Shown here in pieces: positions 60,230-64,000 of a stretch of 64,000 bases of DNA; positions within the stretch are counted from its first letter, which is position 1, and each line of letters opens with the position of its first letter. Origin of the DNA: Malania oleifera (taxonomy: Eukaryota; Streptophyta; Magnoliopsida; Santalales; Ximeniaceae). Under the pieces are notes generated by a model. The model made no database searches. It was not told the DNA's origin and was given only the letters and a program-made list of their open reading frames with translations. Where the stretch lies: the NCBI RefSeq assembly GCF_029873635.1, contig NC_080428.1, forward strand, positions 68,009,601 through 68,073,600, read 5' to 3'. The position numbers were made by a program, and so were the translations under genes.

Positions 60230-61730
60230 TCCTACTAACCTTCCTAATTCTTTTTCCGAAGCCTTAGCCCATTCAGAGTGGAGGGATTTTATGGTTGAAA
60301 AGATGAATGCTTTGCATGACAATGGTACTTGGGACTTGGTAACTCTTTCTCCTAACAATTCTGTGGTTGGTTGTCGTTGGGTTTACACTATGAAAGTCAA
60401 CCTTGATGATTTTTTGGCTCATCTAAAGGCCTTCTTGTTGCTAAGGGATACACTCATATGTATGGTCTAGATTATCTTGATACTTTTTTCTCCAATTGCC
60501 AAACTTACATCAGTACGTATGTTCATCTCCTTGGCTACTACTTGTCACTGGCCTTTGCATCAGTTAGATGTGAAAAATGTCTTCTTGCATGGTGACCTTG
60601 AGGAGGAGGTGTATATGGAGCAACCACCTGGGTTTGTTACTCAGGGGGAGTTAGGCTTAGTGTGTCGGCTCAAGAAGGCTTTATATGGTTTAAAACAATC
60701 TCCCTAAGCATGGTTTGGCCGTTTCAGTGCTATAGTACTTGAGTTTGGCCTTCGACGGTGTACTGTGAATCATTACTTGTTTTATCGTCATACTTCATTG
60801 GGTAGGATCCTTCTTGTTGTTTATGTGGATGATATTGTTATTACAGGCGATGATGATAAAGGAATTCAAAATCTCAAACTTTCTCTACAAATTAAGTTTC
60901 AGATCAAAGATTTGGCACCGTTGAAATACTTTTTCAGTATACAAGTATCTAGATCTTGTATCGGAACTGCTGTGTCACAGAGGAAGTATGTCCTTGATCT
61001 GTTGGATGAAACAAGCTTGTTGGGATCTAAACTGGTTGATACACCCAATGGATCCTAATGGCAAGTTAATGTCGAATATGAGTGATTTGATACCTAATCC
61101 TGGACAATTCCGGAGACTTGTTAGAAAGTTGAAATATCTCATAGTCACTCGACTGGATATATCTTTTGCAACAAGTGTTGTAAGTCAATTTCTAGATTCT
61201 TCGAGAACAAGTCATTGGGACGCAATAATTTACATCTTGAGATATCTCAAAGGTGCACCTGGGAGAGGTATTTTATATTGTGATCAGGGTCACACTTATA
61301 TCCATGAATATACAGATGCCGATTGAGCTAGATCGCCTTTTGATCGAAGATCCACCACTAGGTACTGTATCTTGGTTGGTGGTAATTTGGTTTCTTGGAA
61401 ATGTAAGAAACAAATTGTGGTGGCAAGATCAAGTGTTGAATCAGAATATAAAGTTATGGCTCAAGCTACCTGTGAACTTGTCTGGTTGAAGAGCATGTTG
61501 GAAGAATTGAGTTTTTCACATTCTCAGCCTATGAAGTTGATGTGTGATAATCAAGTTGCTCTTCATATTGCCTCCAACCTGGTCTTTCAGGAGCATACGA
61601 AGCACATTGAAGTTGATTGCCACTTTTTTCGAGAGAAACTTGTGCAGAAGCTCATTATAACCGCTTATGTGAAGCCGGACATGCAGCTTGCTGATTTGAA
61701 ACCAAAGCATTGGGGGTGCTCGTGTTAAAT
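60230..61730 (+). pseudogene. Copia K reverse transcriptase and RNase H, broken
   Basis: The RT begins near 60255 (AHSEWRDFMVEKMNALHDNG, then VVGCRWVYTMKV). It continues at 60477-60707 (HQLDVKNVFLHGDLEEEVYM) and 60765-61058 with the intact catalytic block VVYVDDIVITGDD. The RNase H part at 61372-61728 has VARSSVESEYKVMAQATCEL, LMCDNQVALHIASN and KHIEVDCHFFREKL. Frameshifts at about 60450, 60705, 61050 and 61325 break it. This is the best-preserved copia RT here. Confidence 0.85.
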
Positions 61731-61762
61731 TCATTGTAACAAGCTAGGAGCTTGAGGGGGAG

Positions 61763-61933
61763 TGTTAGAGGTTATATATGTCTTTTAGTATTATTACTAT
61801 TAAATGTGTTAGTACGTTAATTAGTGAGAGTTAGTAAGGGTATTATTGTCATTAGAATGTATATAATTTGTATTATAAATAGGGGGAGAGACCTATCTTC
61901 AAGTTAGGTCATTCATTCTAATCAAATCCAACA
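61763..61933 (+). repeat. 3' LTR of copia K
   Basis: It starts TGTTAGAGGTTATATATG and ends AATCCAACA. It is about 171 bp and differs from the 5' LTR by small indels and substitutions. Confidence 0.9.
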
Positions 61934-62450
61934 GTACAAAAAGTTATGGCTTGTTTTCTACTAAGTATCTTGTAGTATCTGAAGGTTTTTGTGATGCCGA
62001 TTTGAATAATTTGTCAGGTGATTTCACTGGTCATATTTTTACTTTAGGCAGTGGTATTGTTTGTTGGAAATCCAGGAAAAAAACACAAACACACACACAC
62101 AAACAAACAAACAATAATTGCTAACTCAACTATGGAAATTAAGCTAATTGCTTTAGCATCAACTAGCAAGTTGGTCGAGAGATAAGTTATATGAAATTCC
62201 ATTTTGGGAAAAGTAAATACCACCTATCCTAATTAATTGTGATAGCATTACTGCAATTGGTAGAATAAATAAATCTAGACCCGTAAAAAAGAACCACAAT
62301 ACTGTAAGATCATATTTAAATAGTGGCATCATTAATGTGAATTATATAAGATCCATTGAGAATCTTGCAAATCCATAAGATCTTAGCAAGAGAAAGGGAC
62401 TAGAATACATCAAGAAGGATGGGGTTAAAGCCCATAAAATTATGAACCAC
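61934..62450 (+). pseudogene. Copia J RNase H continuation
   Basis: The frame resumes with GLFSTKYLVVSEGFCDADLN, then FTLGSGIVCWKSRKK, the copia RNase H start, then decays (a CA-repeat insertion near 62085-62115, then ANSTMEIKLIALASTS). It joins to 56707 once element K is removed. Confidence 0.75.
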
Positions 62451-63200
62451 ATATGAGGATACCCAACCCAAGGACAGGAGATCCTATAATTGGGTTCAAT
62501 GGGAAGAACAAATCATATGGTGATCGTGAGAGATGCACTATAATCTTAAACTCATCCCTATGGTGTAAGTGCATTTATCTTGTAATGGAGGAGGTTGAGT
62601 TTTTAAAACTCTTAATGATAATTTGTATCTCTTATGAGTAGGATATTAGAGTTATAGGAACACCCTTGATAGATTTCAACTATGTGACCATAAGAGTGGA
62701 GTCGCTCTCTATGAGAATTAGACTTATTCTCAAATATGCTCATGAAACCAGGATTAGCACAAGGTCTAAACGTGCTGACTGTTAGAAGTTCATGTCAACA
62801 TCTGGATCATTATGTGTGAGCAGGAATACTTTATTTTCCTTAAGCAGTCATAGTCCGAGTGTGAGACCACTACTTACTCTGGAGTAAAAATTATTAATCA
62901 CTAAATGAAGGTTCAATGGATGTGGGTCTTGGATCAACGATAAGGTTGCTCCTTTGTGACCAATTGGTCATGAGTTCAAGTCCGAGGAAACAATCTCTCT
63001 GCATAAAACTAGGGGTCAACCTGCATACATAGTGACGACCCTCCTTTACCCTCGCAAAGCAGGTAGCCTTATGACCCAGAGATGCCCTTTAAGTGAAGAT
63101 TCAGTGCAAAGCACATCTTCATTATGCATAATTATCTCTCTTTGGTTGTTAAACTCTCTACATGCATGTTACATTCATAATATTAAAATGAGGAGAGAAT
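62451..63200 (+). other. 3' non-coding region of copia J
   Basis: This lies between the RNase H relic and the 3' LTR. It includes a short ORF remnant (RIPNPRTGDPIIGFNGKN, 62453). Otherwise no gene is seen. Confidence 0.5.
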
Positions 63201-63390
63201 TGTTAGTGTGTTTTAATATTTTAATATTTTTAATTTATATATGGAGTAAATGTATCTTGGGATAGTGTATGTACCTTGGATTCAGAAATGTATGTACATT
63301 TAGATTAACCTTTAATTCATGTATTTCATAAATCCATAAAACTTTATGAGTATACTTTGATTTCAGGTGTGTATCTATATATTTTAAATA
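63201..63390 (+). repeat. 3' LTR of copia J, truncated
   Basis: It starts TGTTAGTGTGTTTTAATA and aligns with 55379-55563, then loses similarity near 63390 before reaching the TATA region. Confidence 0.7.
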
Positions 63391-63429
63391 ACTCCGCATC
63401 TGATGCACTTAATGTCTTAATTTTTTCAC

Positions 63430-64000
63430 ACACAGTCGGTCCAAAACCCGGGTAAAAGATGAGGGTCGTGTTAGGTAGCTAACAACCAGCATAATATTTG
63501 TCAGATATGATATAAATCCTACAAGCGACGCGTTACACTTGTACTACCCGAGTGTAGTGAAAAGTGGGCTAGGTCGTCGCTCCGAAGCGACACGCCGTGT
63601 CGGTGCTCAAGTACGGTGTCAAATATGTGAGGGTTCCTACATCATTCTAGATTGGGCAAATAAAGAAGTTAGTTCAGGAAACTAGAATTAGATTAGCAAC
63701 TTTTAATATAAAGACACTTACGGGTAAAAGCATGGAAATTGTGGATACAATGATTAGAAGAAAAATTAATATAATTTGCCTTCAAGAAACTAAGTGGGCG
63801 GGGGAGAAAGCTAGAGAAATTGATAAAGCATGATTTAAACTTTGGCACATTGGAAAATAAAAACATAAGAATGGAGTAGGAATTATTGTGGACAAAAACT
63901 TAAAAGATAATGTTGTTGGTGTACATGGAGTAAGGGATAGAATTATAAAAATCAAGATGGTATTAGGCCAAGAGATAATAAATATCATTAATGTTTATGC
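63430..64000 (+). mobile_element. RTE-like LINE, 5' part, cut by window end
   Basis: The 5' region (63430-63680) includes cacacagtcggtccaaaacc and gggtaaaagatgagggtcgt, like the leader of plant RTE LINEs as I recall them. From 63684 the frame reads as an apurinic endonuclease domain: RLATFNIKTLTG (Asn ligand block), INIICLQETKW (catalytic Glu block) and NGVGIIVDKNLKDN. There are two stops, at about 63830 and 63860. The RT would lie beyond the window. Confidence 0.8.

Larger units (their letters stand above)
56708..61933 (+). mobile_element. Ty1/copia element K, nested in J
   Basis: This is a full-length outline of 5.2 kb: 5' LTR 56708-56870, primer site, gag, protease, integrase, RT, RNase H, purine tract cttgagggggag, 3' LTR 61763-61933. 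The flanks gtagc and gtaca agree at three of five positions, so a target duplication is only weakly supported. Removing it rejoins element J's RNase H. All domains are present but with frameshifts, stops and a changed protease site. Confidence 0.9.
55379..63390 (+). mobile_element. Ty1/copia element J, internally deleted, host of element K
   Basis: The 5' LTR begins TGTTAGTATATTTTAAT at 55379, and the 3' LTR begins TGTTAGTGTGTTTTAAT at 63201, after a purine tract (aggagagaat). They align for about 185 bp (ggagtaaatgtatct, cttggatt-agaaatgta, tcatgtatttcataaatcca). Inside are only the gag N-terminus (about 55967) and the end of RT with RNase H, so most of gag, protease and integrase is deleted. 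The nested copia K (56708-61933) splits the RNase H. The 3' LTR is cut short near 63390. The element lies about 130 bp upstream, in gene direction, of exon 55161-55252. Confidence 0.8.

Overview
This 64 kb window is nuclear DNA of a flowering plant, most likely a eudicot. It is AT-rich, has spliceosomal introns, and holds Ty1/copia and Ty3/gypsy LTR retrotransposons with plant-type tRNA-Met primer sites, an Athila-like relic, an RTE-like LINE, a hAT element and a piece that looks mitochondrial. The species cannot be named from the sequence. Nearly all of the window is transposable-element DNA. One host gene is supported, the 3' part of a CPBP (CAAX-protease-like) membrane protease gene on the minus strand (49522-55252); its nine visible exons join in phase and keep all three catalytic motifs.

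Layout. 1-4500: two copia-type LTRs of about 2 kb, tail to tail, forming an inverted repeat around a 0.4 kb spacer. 4501-8554: Athila-like gypsy relic with a broken gag and no pol. 8555-14456: a gag-only gypsy element (TR-GAG type). 14457-15772: a third gypsy LTR whose 5' part is inverted relative to its 3' part. 15773-18799: no recognisable gene. 18800-48130: a nest of elements. A decayed copia is split by a second copia (LTRs 47647-47889 and 19426-19664, minus strand). That copia contains a solo LTR (21264-23960), a mitochondrial-like insert split by a hAT element (about 45240-46980), and another solo LTR (24801-43943, target duplication AGTAT). The second solo LTR is split by a gag-only element (25474-42692, target duplication TTATA). 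That element is split by a gag-pol chromovirus (about 28760-40653), which is itself split by a solo LTR (32657-34867, target duplication AAAGC). 49522-55252: the host gene. 55379-63390: a copia with a collapsed interior that hosts a younger, fuller copia (56708-61933), lying just 5' of the first visible exon. 63430-64000: start of an RTE-like LINE with an endonuclease domain, cut by the window end.

The most unusual signal is shared by unrelated LTR families. Eleven LTR segments carry a cluster of short palindromic motifs, mostly with a GTCGAC core, immediately upstream of the probable TATA box. The motif differs between families, and in one inverted pair it differs between two otherwise homologous LTRs. 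No intact autonomous element is seen: all polyproteins carry stops, frameshifts or lost catalytic residues.
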